This document shows, piece by piece, positions 22,627 to 32,304 of a stretch of DNA of 64,000 nt. The DNA is from JAVXGM01 sp036657395 (GTDB lineage: Bacteria > Bacillota > Clostridia > Peptostreptococcales > Anaerovoracaceae). The DNA lies in contig JAVXGM010000001.1 of the NCBI GenBank assembly GCA_036657395.1, positions 248,001-312,000 of the forward strand. Direction: 5' to 3'. The position numbers and the translations under genes are program-made. The notes under the pieces were generated by a model, which ran no database searches, was not told where the DNA came from, and saw nothing but the letters and a program-made list of their open reading frames with translations. The first letter of the stretch is position 1. Each line of letters starts with the position of its first letter.

Positions 22627-24572
22627 TTGAAAAAATGGAAAAAATCTATGTCTACAGCCTTGCAGAGCAGTCCACAAGTATCCTTGCAGACATGATGAAA
22701 TGTGGAGTGGTGGAAACCACGCAGGCAGAGACCATGTTAGAAGATGAAACTATGGAGAAACTGACTACGAGCCATACTGTGGATTTATCCAGGGAAGAGG
22801 AGTTACTGGAGAGACTAGAAATCAGCATAGGGGCACTAAAACCCTTCGCAAAGAAAAAAAGTCTTTTCGATAAACGTCCTAGAGTCACCTATAGTGAATT
22901 AGTTGACCCACAGGTTTTAGAGGAGACAATGAAGCTTTGTGAAAAAGTGGGTGAGGTGGCAAAAGTCAGAGGCGACTACGAAAAAGAACTTAAGCGACAA
23001 GAATACTTAAGTGCAGGGCTTATTCCGTGGGAATCTTTAGATGTGGATGTGTCGGATTTTAAGACAAATAGCACGACAACATTATGTTATGTATTGGCAA
23101 ATCCTAGGACTTTAGAGGAAATAGAGGAAGCAGCAGAAGAAAAAGAAGCACAGGTGTGGCTGCGTCAGGTTTTCGCTGACAAGGAAAACAGTTACTTTAT
23201 GGCTCTTGCTCACAACGACAATATTCAGGAAATACGGGAAATTATCAGTATGTTTGGGGTAAAGGAATTCTCACTAGATCAGTACCAAGGTAAGATAAAA
23301 GACAACATGAAACAGTGCCAGGAAAATATAAAAGAGTTAACTGAGAAAATCAAGGCTCAAGATGAAAAACTAGCAGTCCTAGTGAATCGAAAACAGGAGT
23401 TGGAACTAGCCTATGATGCAGTTACAGTTGGCATGGACTGTTTGAGAAATCGAGAAAAGCTTGCTCACACAAAGACCATAGACATTATCACTGGGTGGAT
23501 TCCTGAGAAGCAAAAAGAGTTGCTAAATGAAAAGCTAACAAGCTACACATGTTACTGTGAATATAAGGTGCCAGAAAAGCAGGAAGAATATCCAGTGCTT
23601 ATGAAAAACAGCAAGCTTGTAGAGCCATTTGGTGCGATTACAGAAATGTATTCCTTGCCAAATTCAAGAAGCATGGATTCAAACTGGGCCATAGGATTAT
23701 TTTTCTTCATATTCTTTGGAATGATGTTGTCCGATTTAGGTTACGGATTGCTACTTACCATTGGAGGATTAGTCGGAGCCAAGTTGTTAGACTTAAATCC
23801 AGGAGGAAAGAGATTTTTAAAGATGCTGGGAATGTGTGGAATATCTACAATGGTATTTGGATTTATTTATGGCAGCTTTTTTGGAGACGTTGTTCCTAAA
23901 GTAGCGGAAGTATTCTTTGGGAAGTCAATTGTGATTACGCCAATAATCGATCCACTAAAAGAGCCGATGACAGTGCTTGCATTAGCTTGTGCACTAGGCG
24001 TGGTTCACTTGTTTATAGGTATGGGCTTTAAAGCATATATGCTGATCAAGCGTGGACATAAATGGGGAGCACTTTTTGATGTGGGATTTTGGTACATCTT
24101 CCTTATAGGATTGCCGCTTATGATCTTACCTGGGACGGTAAGAACGATTGGCATAGCAATGTCTATTGGGGGAGCCTTAGGACTAGTCCTAACTCAGGGA
24201 CGAGATAAGCCTACCTTGTTTGGAAAGATTACATCAGGAATCATGAGCCTTTACGATGTAACAGGATATTTTTCAGACGTTTTGTCTTACTCAAGAATTT
24301 TGGCTCTGGGTCTTGCCACAGGAGTTATTGCTGGGGTAGTGAATACCATAGGTAGTCTTTCAGGGGGAAGCATCATCGGTGCAATATTGTTTGTTGTCAT
24401 CTTTGTCGGAGGGCATGCGCTAAACTTGGCTATAAATGCATTAGGTGCTTATGTTCATGCTGCTAGACTACAGTACGTTGAATTCTTTGGAAAATATTAT
24501 GAGAGTGGCGGACAAAAATTTGATCCGTTAACACCAAAAACAAAATATGTGAATATCACGGAGGAGAAATAA
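22623..24572 (+). CDS. ntpI: V-type ATPase subunit I (a-subunit homologue)
   Basis: 649 residues. The first half is soluble with coiled coils, the second half has about seven or eight membrane helices, including the conserved SYSRILALGLA segment whose arginine faces the K ring. Subunit I forms the ion half-channels next to the rotor and links the stalks to the membrane. ATGA overlap with the previous gene; two bases before the K subunit. Confidence 0.93.
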   Translation: MIEKMEKIYVYSLAEQSTSILADMMKCGVVETTQAETMLEDETMEKLTTSHTVDLSREEELLERLEISIGALKPFAKKKSLFDKRPRVTYSELVDPQVLEETMKLCEKVGEVAKVRGDYEKELKRQEYLSAGLIPWESLDVDVSDFKTNSTTTLCYVLANPRTLEEIEEAAEEKEAQVWLRQVFADKENSYFMALAHNDNIQEIREIISMFGVKEFSLDQYQGKIKDNMKQCQENIKELTEKIKAQDEKLAVLVNRKQELELAYDAVTVGMDCLRNREKLAHTKTIDIITGWIPEKQKELLNEKLTSYTCYCEYKVPEKQEEYPVLMKNSKLVEPFGAITEMYSLPNSRSMDSNWAIGLFFFIFFGMMLSDLGYGLLLTIGGLVGAKLLDLNPGGKRFLKMLGMCGISTMVFGFIYGSFFGDVVPKVAEVFFGKSIVITPIIDPLKEPMTVLALACALGVVHLFIGMGFKAYMLIKRGHKWGALFDVGFWYIFLIGLPLMILPGTVRTIGIAMSIGGALGLVLTQGRDKPTLFGKITSGIMSLYDVTGYFSDVLSYSRILALGLATGVIAGVVNTIGSLSGGSIIGAILFVVIFVGGHALNLAINALGAYVHAARLQYVEFFGKYYESGGQKFDPLTPKTKYVNITEEK

Positions 24573-24573
24573 A

Positions 24574-25065
24574 ATGGAAACTTTTGCAACACTATTTTCA
24601 AACGGCAACTTCTACGCATATCTAGGAGTAGCATTATCAGTTGGACTTTGCGGTATCGGCTCTGCTAAAGGTGTAGGTCTGGTTGGTGAAGCATCTTCAG
24701 GAGTATTGAGCGAAGATCCTGAACGTTTTGGACAATGTTTAGTATTACAGGCACTTCCAGGTACACAGGGTATCTACGGATTCCTTATTGGATTTATTAT
24801 AATGTTAAATACAGGAATGATGAGCGGAGATGTTCAGTTATCAGTTGGAACAGGCGCATATATTTTAGCAGCATCACTTCCAATCGCACTAGTTGGATTG
24901 CTTTCAGCTATTGCTCAGGGTAGAGTAGCAGCAGCAGGCATTAATATAATCGCAAAGAAGCCAGACCAGCTTTCAAAAGCTATGGTATCAGCAGCCCTTG
25001 TAGAAACCTATGCGATTTTAGCATTCTTGATTTCAATGTTATTGATCTTCAATATAAAGATGTAG
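24574..25065 (+). CDS. ntpK: V-type ATPase rotor subunit K with sodium-binding residues
   Basis: 163 residues, four helices made of two c-type hairpins. Only the second hairpin has the carboxylate, E144 in LVETYAIL, as is typical for V-type K. L61, T64 and Q65 in LPGTQG, and Q115 in AIAQGR, together with E144, match the sodium ligands of the Enterococcus hirae ring (L61, T64, Q65, Q110, E139). The rotor is therefore predicted to carry Na+ rather than protons. Confidence 0.94.
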   Translation: METFATLFSNGNFYAYLGVALSVGLCGIGSAKGVGLVGEASSGVLSEDPERFGQCLVLQALPGTQGIYGFLIGFIIMLNTGMMSGDVQLSVGTGAYILAASLPIALVGLLSAIAQGRVAAAGINIIAKKPDQLSKAMVSAALVETYAILAFLISMLLIFNIKM

Positions 25066-25084
25066 TTTAGGGAAGGTAAATATT

Positions 25085-25669
25085 ATGGACAATATGGAAA
25101 AGATATTGGTAGCCATCAAGAAGCAAGGAGAAGCTGAGGCAGAAAAAATTCTTCAGGCAGGTAAGAAAAATGCGGACGGTATATACAAGCTTTATGGAGA
25201 AGAAGCCAAAGTGGAAGAGGATGCTATAATGAAAAGGGCGGAGAAGGAAGTTGCGTGGATACAGCAAAGAAATCTTTCTCAAGCAGGCATCGGAGGCAGA
25301 AACATTAAGCTAAAAGCTAAGCGGCAAGCATTGGAACAGTCCTTTGATTTGGCGGAAGAAAAGCTTATCCGGCTACCGAAAGAGAAAAAAGAGGAATTAT
25401 ATAAAAAATTAATCGTCACTTATACAAATGGATCTGAGGCGGAAATTGTATTTAACAAAGAAGACAAGCAGACCATAGGAAAGAAGCTTTTGGAGGACCT
25501 TGAGAAAAGGGACAAATTAAAGCTTACCTTATGTGAAAAACCAGGTGACTTTAAGGGTGGCCTGATAATCAAGGAAGGTGACGTGGAAACCAGCTGTACT
25601 TTTGAAGTATTGAAAGCAGATGGAAAAAAGGTAATGGAATCAGAGATTGCTGAAATGCTGTTTTCTTAA
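25085..25669 (+). CDS. ntpE: V-type ATPase subunit E (peripheral stalk)
   Basis: 194 residues: an N-terminal charged coiled coil of about 100 residues and a C-terminal mixed domain with GGLIIKEGDVE, standard for subunit E. It pairs with the G-like subunit encoded first in the operon and joins the A/B head to subunit I. Weak GGGAAGG site before ATG at 25085. Confidence 0.88.
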   Translation: MDNMEKILVAIKKQGEAEAEKILQAGKKNADGIYKLYGEEAKVEEDAIMKRAEKEVAWIQQRNLSQAGIGGRNIKLKAKRQALEQSFDLAEEKLIRLPKEKKEELYKKLIVTYTNGSEAEIVFNKEDKQTIGKKLLEDLEKRDKLKLTLCEKPGDFKGGLIIKEGDVETSCTFEVLKADGKKVMESEIAEMLFS

Positions 25670-25693
25670 AATTGAAAGGAAGGTATGGCATTT

Positions 25694-26692
25694 ATGGAAA
25701 ATAAAGACACACAATACCTACATGCCGCGGCAAGAGTCAGTTCCTTGGAAAATCAGCTGATTACACAGCAGGAGTTGGTCAAGGCCATTGAAGCCCCATC
25801 GGCAGAGGAGGCATATAAAGGATTATCAAATAAAGAACTATTTAAGGGATTCGCTTTAAAAGAATATGAGGCGGCTTTTGAAAAGAATTTAAAGGAGTCT
25901 TACGCATTAATTGAAAAAATTACAAATGGCTTAGGACTTACAAATATTTTCAGATATCCTAGTGATGGCCATAACTTAAAGGTACTTGTTAAAGCCAAGG
26001 AGGCAGGTGGTGACTTTAGCTACTTGTTTAAGCATGATGGAACGGTTCCTCTGGAAGTGCTTCAGGCAGAGCTTGACAATGAGAAGTTTGATAAGCTTCC
26101 AAGAGCCTTAGGAGAAGCAGCCCTTCAGGCTATGGATCAACTGGCAAAGACAAAGGATGCCCAGACTGTAGATTTAACCGTAGACAAAGTGGTTATCAAG
26201 CTTATGGTAGAAAAGGCAGAAGAAATTGGAAACCCTTTACTTACACAATACGTGAAAGCCAAGGTTGACCTTATAAATATTAACACAGCCCTTCGGCTTA
26301 TTGGAATGAAAAAGGATGCCTATGAAGTGCGATCCATCTTTTGTCCTGGTGGCACATTGTCTCCAAGAGATATTGAGGAAAATTACTCTTCAGGCTACGA
26401 AGGAATTAACAAACTAATAGATAAGGCTGGTCATGGAAAAAGGCTTCTGGCAAGTGTTAATGCAATAAAGCAAGGAGAAACGATTACTGCATTTGAACAA
26501 AACTTAGACGGTTGTTTTAAGGATTTGCTTTCTAGAAGTAGAATCATCCCTTTTGGTATCGAACCGATAATCGGATATTTGTACTTAAAAGACAGAGAAA
26601 TCAGGGCCACTAGAATGGTTCTTGCATCTAAAGTATTCGATATTCCAAAGGAACAGATTGGAGAAAGGTTAAGGTATATCTATGCAGAGTAA
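25694..26692 (+). CDS. ntpC: V-type ATPase subunit C/d homologue
   Basis: 332 residues, mainly helical, with family segments such as KAKVDLININTALR. This central socket connects the K ring to the D/F shaft. Two ATGs are possible: 25685, four bases after AAGGA, and 25694, ten after GGAAGG; I prefer 25694, but the choice is not secure. The gene overlaps subunit F by 11 bp. Confidence 0.9.
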   Translation: MENKDTQYLHAAARVSSLENQLITQQELVKAIEAPSAEEAYKGLSNKELFKGFALKEYEAAFEKNLKESYALIEKITNGLGLTNIFRYPSDGHNLKVLVKAKEAGGDFSYLFKHDGTVPLEVLQAELDNEKFDKLPRALGEAALQAMDQLAKTKDAQTVDLTVDKVVIKLMVEKAEEIGNPLLTQYVKAKVDLININTALRLIGMKKDAYEVRSIFCPGGTLSPRDIEENYSSGYEGINKLIDKAGHGKRLLASVNAIKQGETITAFEQNLDGCFKDLLSRSRIIPFGIEPIIGYLYLKDREIRATRMVLASKVFDIPKEQIGERLRYIYAE

Positions 26693-26999
26693 GATCGCAG
26701 TATTAGGTGACCGAGGCAGTGTTCTAGGATTTCAAGCTATTGGCTTTGATGTAATCGAAGTGAAGCCAGAGGAAAATATAAGCAAACTGGTCGCTAGATT
26801 AGCTAAGTCAGAATACGGAATCATCTTTGTTACAGAAGAGGTAATCGCAAATAACCTTGATGTTGTAGAAAAATATAAGGACGATATGCTTCCGGCAATT
26901 ATTCCAATCCCAAGTAAAAATGGAAGTTTGGGAATTGGAATGGCAAACATTCATAAAAACGTGGAACGCGCAGTAGGTGCGGACATCTTTAATAATTAA
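26682..26999 (+). CDS. ntpG: V-type ATPase subunit F
   Basis: 105 residues with KIAVLGDRGSVLGFQAIGFDV at the start and IPIPSKNGSLGIG near the end, matching the small Rossmann-like subunit F of the central shaft (called NtpG in E. hirae). It binds subunit D inside the A3B3 head. Start overlaps the end of subunit C. Confidence 0.9.
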   Translation: MQSKIAVLGDRGSVLGFQAIGFDVIEVKPEENISKLVARLAKSEYGIIFVTEEVIANNLDVVEKYKDDMLPAIIPIPSKNGSLGIGMANIHKNVERAVGADIFNN

Positions 27000-27016
27000 T
27001 AAAGTAGGTGAAAAAT

Positions 27017-28789
27017 ATGGACCATGGACAAATAATTAAAATATCAGGGCCCTTGGTTGTAGCAGAAAACATGAGAAACGCCAATATGTTTGACGTAGTT
27101 CGTGTAGGAGACATGGGGCTTATCGGTGAAATCATAGAAATGAGACAGGATAAAGCTTCAATTCAGGTTTACGAAGAAACGGCAGGATTGAAGACTGGAG
27201 ACAAAGTTGTTTCAACTAAGGAGCCTCTTTCAGCAGAATTAGGCCCAGGAATCTTGGAAATGATATTTGACGGAATTCAAAGACCTCTTGAGATCATCAG
27301 AGAAAAGACTGGAAGCAATATCGCTAGAGGTGTTGAGGTAACAGCACTTGATCATGACAAGGAATGGGATTTTAAGCCTACAGTCAAAGTAGGTGATGGG
27401 GTTGTTGCTGGGGATATCATCGGAACTGTTGATGAAACCAAACTAATAATTCATAAAGTAATGATTCCTGTTGGTGTTGAAGGTACTATCACGGAAATCA
27501 AATCCGGGATGCATACTATTGTGGCACCTATTGCTAAAGTGAAGAAAGATAGTGGGGAAGAAGTGACTGTGACCATGATGCAAAAATGGCCAGTACGTAG
27601 ACAAAGACCATTTAAAAATAAACTGTCCCCAGAAGTCCCAATGATTACAGGACAACGTGTTATTGACACACTTTTCCCAATCGTACGTGGTGGAGCTGCG
27701 GCTGTACCTGGACCTTTTGGAAGCGGAAAGACAGTAGTTCAGCATCAGCTTGCAAAATGGAGCGACGTGGATCTAGTTGTTTACGTAGGTTGTGGGGAAC
27801 GTGGTAACGAAATGACAGAAGTTCTTATGGAATTCCCCCAGTTAAAGGATCCAAGATCAGGGGAGTCCTTAATGAACAGAACTGTGCTCATTGCTAACAC
27901 ATCAGATATGCCCGTAGCCGCTCGTGAAGCATCAATCTATACTGGTATAACCATTGCGGAATATTTCCGTGATATGGGGTATTCTGTGGCCATCATGGCT
28001 GATTCAACATCTAGATGGGCAGAAGCTCTTAGAGAAATGTCTGGACGTTTGGAAGAAATGCCAGGCGAAGAGGGATATCCAGCTTACTTGACTTCAAGGC
28101 TTGCTCAATTTTACGAACGTGCAGGAGAAGTTGCTTGCCTTGGACAGCAAAACAGAACTGGAACCTTAACTGCCATCGGGGCAGTATCTCCGGCAGGTGG
28201 AGACAACTCAGACCCGGTTGTACAGTCCACGCTACGTATTGTAAAAGTATTCTGGGGACTTGATTCAGGCCTTGCTTATAAGAGACATTTCCCATCTATC
28301 AACTGGCTCACATCATATTCACTTTACAGCGAAACAATAGGAAATTGGCTTAACAAAAATGTTGCCGATGACTGGACAAAGTGTATTACAGAAACCACCA
28401 ACCTATTACAGGTGGAATCAGAGCTGGAAGAAATCGTTAAGCTGGTAGGATATGATTCACTATCCCCTTCTGACAGGTTGATTCTTGAAGCTTCAAGATC
28501 AGTAAGAGAAGACTATTTACAGCAGAATGCGTTTGATGATGCCGATGCATATACTTCCTTGAAAAAGCAGTATAGCATTCTTAAAATGGTACTCACATTC
28601 TACAATGAATCAGTTGCAGCTCTTGAACAAGGGGTGCCTATTGCACGAATTTTGGAAATGCCAGTTAGAGAAAAGATTGGACGTGCAAAATATGTGGAAG
28701 AAGAAAAAATCGATGAATATATGAAAGACACAGGAATAGAACTTACCAGGAATTTGGAAGAAATAAGGAAAGAGGAGGTATCTGCGTAA
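27017..28789 (+). CDS. ntpA: V-type ATPase catalytic subunit A
   Basis: 590 residues. Walker A GPFGSGKT, Walker B-type MADSTSRWAEALRE, and the subunit-A-specific insert before the P-loop are present. It hydrolyses or makes ATP at the A/B interfaces. I choose ATG 27017 with AGGTG before it; an in-frame GTG at 27008 is part of that site. The stop overlaps the start of subunit B as TAATG. Confidence 0.96.
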   Translation: MDHGQIIKISGPLVVAENMRNANMFDVVRVGDMGLIGEIIEMRQDKASIQVYEETAGLKTGDKVVSTKEPLSAELGPGILEMIFDGIQRPLEIIREKTGSNIARGVEVTALDHDKEWDFKPTVKVGDGVVAGDIIGTVDETKLIIHKVMIPVGVEGTITEIKSGMHTIVAPIAKVKKDSGEEVTVTMMQKWPVRRQRPFKNKLSPEVPMITGQRVIDTLFPIVRGGAAAVPGPFGSGKTVVQHQLAKWSDVDLVVYVGCGERGNEMTEVLMEFPQLKDPRSGESLMNRTVLIANTSDMPVAAREASIYTGITIAEYFRDMGYSVAIMADSTSRWAEALREMSGRLEEMPGEEGYPAYLTSRLAQFYERAGEVACLGQQNRTGTLTAIGAVSPAGGDNSDPVVQSTLRIVKVFWGLDSGLAYKRHFPSINWLTSYSLYSETIGNWLNKNVADDWTKCITETTNLLQVESELEEIVKLVGYDSLSPSDRLILEASRSVREDYLQQNAFDDADAYTSLKKQYSILKMVLTFYNESVAALEQGVPIARILEMPVREKIGRAKYVEEEKIDEYMKDTGIELTRNLEEIRKEEVSA

Positions 28790-30168
28790 TGTTAAAAGAG
28801 TATAAGACCATAGCAGAGGTCGCAGGCCCTCTAATGCTAGTAAAAGACGTGGAAGGTGTTGCTTATGATGAACTAGGTGAGATCCAACTACAAAACGGAG
28901 AACGAAGAAGGTGTAAGGTTCTTGAAGTAAACGGAAATGATGTATTAGTACAGCTGTTTGAAAGTTCGGCAGGGATCAATTTAGAAGATAGCAAAGTTAG
29001 CTTTTTTGGTAGAGGACTAGAGCTTTCTGTATCTGAAGATATGTTGGGGAGAGTATTCTCAGGAATGGGTGAGGCCATCGATGGTGGTCCTGAGCTGATT
29101 TCAGAGAAGCAGGTTGATATTAACGGTCTACCTATGAATCCCTCAGCCAGAGTTTACCCAGACGAATTTATTCAAACTGGAGTATCCGCTATTGATGGAC
29201 TTAATACCCTGGTAAGAGGCCAGAAGCTTCCAATATTTTCAGGTGCAGGTCTGCCTCATGCCAAGCTTGCGGCACAGATTGCAAGACAGGCTAAAGTGCT
29301 AAAAGGAGAATCAAACTTTGCTGTAGTATTCTGTGCTATTGGTATTACCTTTGAAGAATCAGATTACTTTATTTCTGACTTTAAAGACACAGGAGCTATT
29401 GACCGAACAGTAATGTTTATAAATTTGGCAAATGACCCTGCTATTGAAAGAATTGCCACACCAAGAATGGCACTTACAGCGGCAGAGTACCTTGCGTTTG
29501 AAAAAGACATGCATGTGCTAGTTATTTTGACAGACATTACAAATTACGCAGAGGCTCTTCGTGAAGTATCTTCTGCAAGAAAAGAAGTACCAGGACGAAG
29601 AGGTTATCCTGGATATTTATATACAGACCTTGCCACCCTATATGAGCGTGCAGGAAGAAAGGCAGACAGCGAAGGATCTATTACAATGATTCCTATTCTT
29701 ACCATGCCAGAAGATGATAAAACTCATCCGATTCCTGACCTTACAGGATATATTACAGAAGGACAAATTATTTTGTCCAGAGAGCTATATCGTAAAAATG
29801 TTATGCCACCAATAGATATTTTGCCGTCTTTATCTAGACTAAAAGATAAGGGTATTGGGCCAAAGAAAACAAGAGAAGACCATTCTGGCACCATGAATCA
29901 ACTTTTTGCAGCATATGCTAGAGGTAAGGATGCCAAGGAGTTAATGACAATTTTAGGCGAGGCTGCTCTTTCAGACACAGATCTTCTCTATGCAAAATTT
30001 GCAGAAGAATTTGAGCGAAAATATATTTCTCAAGGGTTTACAACCAACAGAGAAATTGCTGAGACATTAGATATGGGCTGGGAATTATTGTCCATATTGC
30101 CAGAGAGCGAACTGAAGAGGATCAAGCCGGAAATGATTGAAAAATATGGCGTGAAGAAGGACAAATAG
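28789..30168 (+). CDS. ntpB: V-type ATPase regulatory subunit B
   Basis: 459 residues homologous to A but with a degenerate nucleotide loop (PIFSGAGLPHAKLA) in place of a Walker A, as is normal for subunit B. The segment LTDITNYAEALREVS is conserved. It alternates with subunit A in the head. Coupled translation with subunit A (TAATG). Confidence 0.96.
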   Translation: MLKEYKTIAEVAGPLMLVKDVEGVAYDELGEIQLQNGERRRCKVLEVNGNDVLVQLFESSAGINLEDSKVSFFGRGLELSVSEDMLGRVFSGMGEAIDGGPELISEKQVDINGLPMNPSARVYPDEFIQTGVSAIDGLNTLVRGQKLPIFSGAGLPHAKLAAQIARQAKVLKGESNFAVVFCAIGITFEESDYFISDFKDTGAIDRTVMFINLANDPAIERIATPRMALTAAEYLAFEKDMHVLVILTDITNYAEALREVSSARKEVPGRRGYPGYLYTDLATLYERAGRKADSEGSITMIPILTMPEDDKTHPIPDLTGYITEGQIILSRELYRKNVMPPIDILPSLSRLKDKGIGPKKTREDHSGTMNQLFAAYARGKDAKELMTILGEAALSDTDLLYAKFAEEFERKYISQGFTTNREIAETLDMGWELLSILPESELKRIKPEMIEKYGVKKDK

Positions 30169-30179
30169 GAGGTGGGGAC

Positions 30180-30836
30180 ATGGCAGTTTTACAAGTAAAC
30201 CCGACCCGAATGGAGCTTTCCAAGCTGAAGAAGAGATTGACGACATCCATGAGAGGACATAAACTTCTCAAGGATAAACGAGATGACCTGATGAAAAAGT
30301 TCCTTGAACTGATTAGGTCTAATATGGATTTGCGAAAACAGCTGGAGGAGCGAATGGCAAAAGTCTACCAAGGTTTTGTAATCGCTGGTGCCACTATGGA
30401 AGATGCTGTCCTAGAAGAGGCTTTAATGTTGCCTCAAAGGCAGGTATTCACCCAAGTGGAAACAAAGAATGTAATGAGTGTAAATGTACCAAACTTCCAG
30501 TTTACCGATACAGGTCAGGAAGGCAGAGATGTTTATCCTTATGGATTCGCCTTTACCTCCGGTGAACTTGATGCATCAGTAAATGCATTGCAAGAAGTTT
30601 TACCTTTGATGCTTAAACTTGCTCAAGCGGAAAAAACAGCTCAGCTGCTGGCGGAGGAGATAGAAAAGACTAGAAGAAGAGTAAATGCCTTGGAATATGT
30701 ACAAATTCCTACGTTGCAAGAAACCGTAAAGAGTATTACAATGAAGCTAGATGAAAACGAGAGAAGTAATTTGGCTAGACTTATGAAGATTAAGGATATG
30801 ATGATTGCCCAACAGAGGGAAGCATCACAGGAGTAA
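30180..30836 (+). CDS. ntpD: V-type ATPase subunit D (central shaft)
   Basis: 218 residues, long N- and C-terminal helices that form the shaft coiled coil; the start MAVLQVNPTRMELSKLK is typical of D subunits. Last V-ATPase gene, but the message does not seem to end here: the next gene starts one base after this stop, using an AGGAG that overlaps the end of the gene. Confidence 0.94.
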   Translation: MAVLQVNPTRMELSKLKKRLTTSMRGHKLLKDKRDDLMKKFLELIRSNMDLRKQLEERMAKVYQGFVIAGATMEDAVLEEALMLPQRQVFTQVETKNVMSVNVPNFQFTDTGQEGRDVYPYGFAFTSGELDASVNALQEVLPLMLKLAQAEKTAQLLAEEIEKTRRRVNALEYVQIPTLQETVKSITMKLDENERSNLARLMKIKDMMIAQQREASQE

Positions 30837-30837
30837 A

Positions 30838-31251
30838 ATGGATTTAAAGTACATCATTGATGGAGAAAACTTTGATATGGCGGGAGAAGCATCAAGCTCA
30901 GTAAAGAAAATTTTGACTAAGCTTGGTGTCAGCCCGCCAAAGATTAAGAAGGTGGCCATTTCCATGTATGAAGCAGAAATAAATGCTTTTATTCATGGCG
31001 GAGGAGGCACTGCATTAGTTTCTATTGACGATGAAAAGATTCAGATTATCATTAAGGATAGTGGTGTTGGAATTAAAGACCTTGATTTGGCTATGGAAGA
31101 AGGTTACTCAACGGCTAACGAGAAAGTGCGGAAATGGGGATTTGGCGCTGGAATGGGTCTTCCTAACATTAAGAAAAATACAGATGACCTTCAAATTACT
31201 ACAGGCGAAAACGAAGGAACGGAAGTTAAAATGGTTATTGAGTTAACTTAA
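30838..31251 (+). CDS. Anti-sigma-factor-like serine kinase (RsbW/SpoIIAB fold)
   Basis: 137 residues of GHKL ATPase: N box EAEINAFIH, G1 box DSGVGI and G2 box GFGAGMGLP. Such proteins phosphorylate anti-sigma antagonists or hold sigma factors. The ATG at 30838 has AGGAG; an upstream in-frame start would lie inside subunit D. It opens a six-gene unit that ends with an [FeFe]-hydrogenase-like protein and a 2Fe-2S protein. No sigma factor is visible nearby, so the target is unknown. Confidence 0.8.
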   Translation: MDLKYIIDGENFDMAGEASSSVKKILTKLGVSPPKIKKVAISMYEAEINAFIHGGGGTALVSIDDEKIQIIIKDSGVGIKDLDLAMEEGYSTANEKVRKWGFGAGMGLPNIKKNTDDLQITTGENEGTEVKMVIELT

Positions 31252-31261
31252 GGAGGAATGG

Positions 31262-31591
31262 ATGACAGTAAAAGAATTAGTAAAAGCCTTGGAAATGACT
31301 GTACTAAGCCAGCCTGAAGAGGATCGGAATGTTTCAGGTGCCTATGCTTGCGATTTGCTTAGCAGAGTTATGACCGGATGTAATAAGGATGATTGCTGGA
31401 TTACAGTGCAGACACATCTAAATGTCCTTGCTGTAGCTGAGCTTAGTGAAGCGGCTTGCGTTATTATTCCTGAGGGAATCTCAGTAGAAAAACCAATTAT
31501 AGAAAAGGCGAGGAATAAGGGGATTTGTATTTTGACTAGTGAAATGAATGCGTATCAATTGTGCTGGAGAATCCATGAACTATTATTATGA
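31262..31591 (+). CDS. DRTGG-domain protein
   Basis: 109 residues with the DRTGG fold: start VKELVKALEMTVLS, middle WITVQTHLNVLAVAEL, end GICILTSEMNAYQLCWRI. The domain is found alone or next to CBS and phosphotransacetylase domains and is thought to bind ligands. A similar domain appears at the N-terminus of the hydrogenase-like protein four genes on. AAGGAGG six bases before ATG. Overlaps the PHP gene by 17 bp. Confidence 0.75.
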   Translation: MTVKELVKALEMTVLSQPEEDRNVSGAYACDLLSRVMTGCNKDDCWITVQTHLNVLAVAELSEAACVIIPEGISVEKPIIEKARNKGICILTSEMNAYQLCWRIHELLL

Positions 31592-32294
31592 TCTCCATAT
31601 TCATTCAGTCCTTTCCCCTTGTGCTGAGAGCGATATGACCCCAAACAATATTGTGAATATGGCGGTTGTAAACGGCCTTGATGTCATTGGAGTAACAGAC
31701 CATAATTCAGCTAGAAATTTGGCGGCTATAAGTCGTTGTGCAGAAAAACAACATATTTTATTTATTCCAGGCATAGAAGTAGAAACTGTGGAAGAGGTTC
31801 ATGTGGTATGTATGTTTTCTTCCTTAGGTGGAGCAGAGGAAATGGGCCGGTACATAGAGAGTCATTTACCTGACATTCCAAACAATGAAGATATCTTTGG
31901 CGTTCAGCAGATTTTAGATGACATGGATAATCTGATGGAAAAACAACGAAAGCTGCTTATAGTTTCAACAGATTTAACAATTGATCAAGTGATGGATAAG
32001 GTTGAAGCTTTAGGAGGAGCAGCTTATTTTGCCCATGTAGATCGAAAATCTTACGGAGTATTAGCTACCTTGGGCACCTTCCCTGATAACAGGGAAATAA
32101 AGACGGTGGAAGTAAGCAGTGGCAAAGATGGAGATGCATTTTTAGGAAAAAACCCTCAGCTTAAAAGCTACAGATTAATTCGCTCTTCTGATAGTCATCA
32201 GTTAAATCATATTAACCATAAAGACAATTATATTACAATTGAGAAAGACAGTTTAAGACCTGAGGATATTATTAATTATATCAAAAGAATCTAG
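31575..32294 (+). CDS. PHP-domain metal-dependent phosphoesterase
   Basis: 239 residues. Metal ligands of the PHP fold are visible: DLHIHS, TDHN, a Glu in GIEVETVEEVHV, AHVDRKSYG, and SDSHQLNH near the end. The class includes DNA polymerase associated domains, histidinol phosphatases and nucleotide phosphatases; the substrate here is unknown. ATG 31575 lies after GGAGA; a start 27 bp upstream has no site. Cotranscribed with the DRTGG and kinase-like genes. Confidence 0.82.
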   Translation: MNYYYDLHIHSVLSPCAESDMTPNNIVNMAVVNGLDVIGVTDHNSARNLAAISRCAEKQHILFIPGIEVETVEEVHVVCMFSSLGGAEEMGRYIESHLPDIPNNEDIFGVQQILDDMDNLMEKQRKLLIVSTDLTIDQVMDKVEALGGAAYFAHVDRKSYGVLATLGTFPDNREIKTVEVSSGKDGDAFLGKNPQLKSYRLIRSSDSHQLNHINHKDNYITIEKDSLRPEDIINYIKRI

Positions 32295-32304
32295 GAGGTA
32301 ATCT

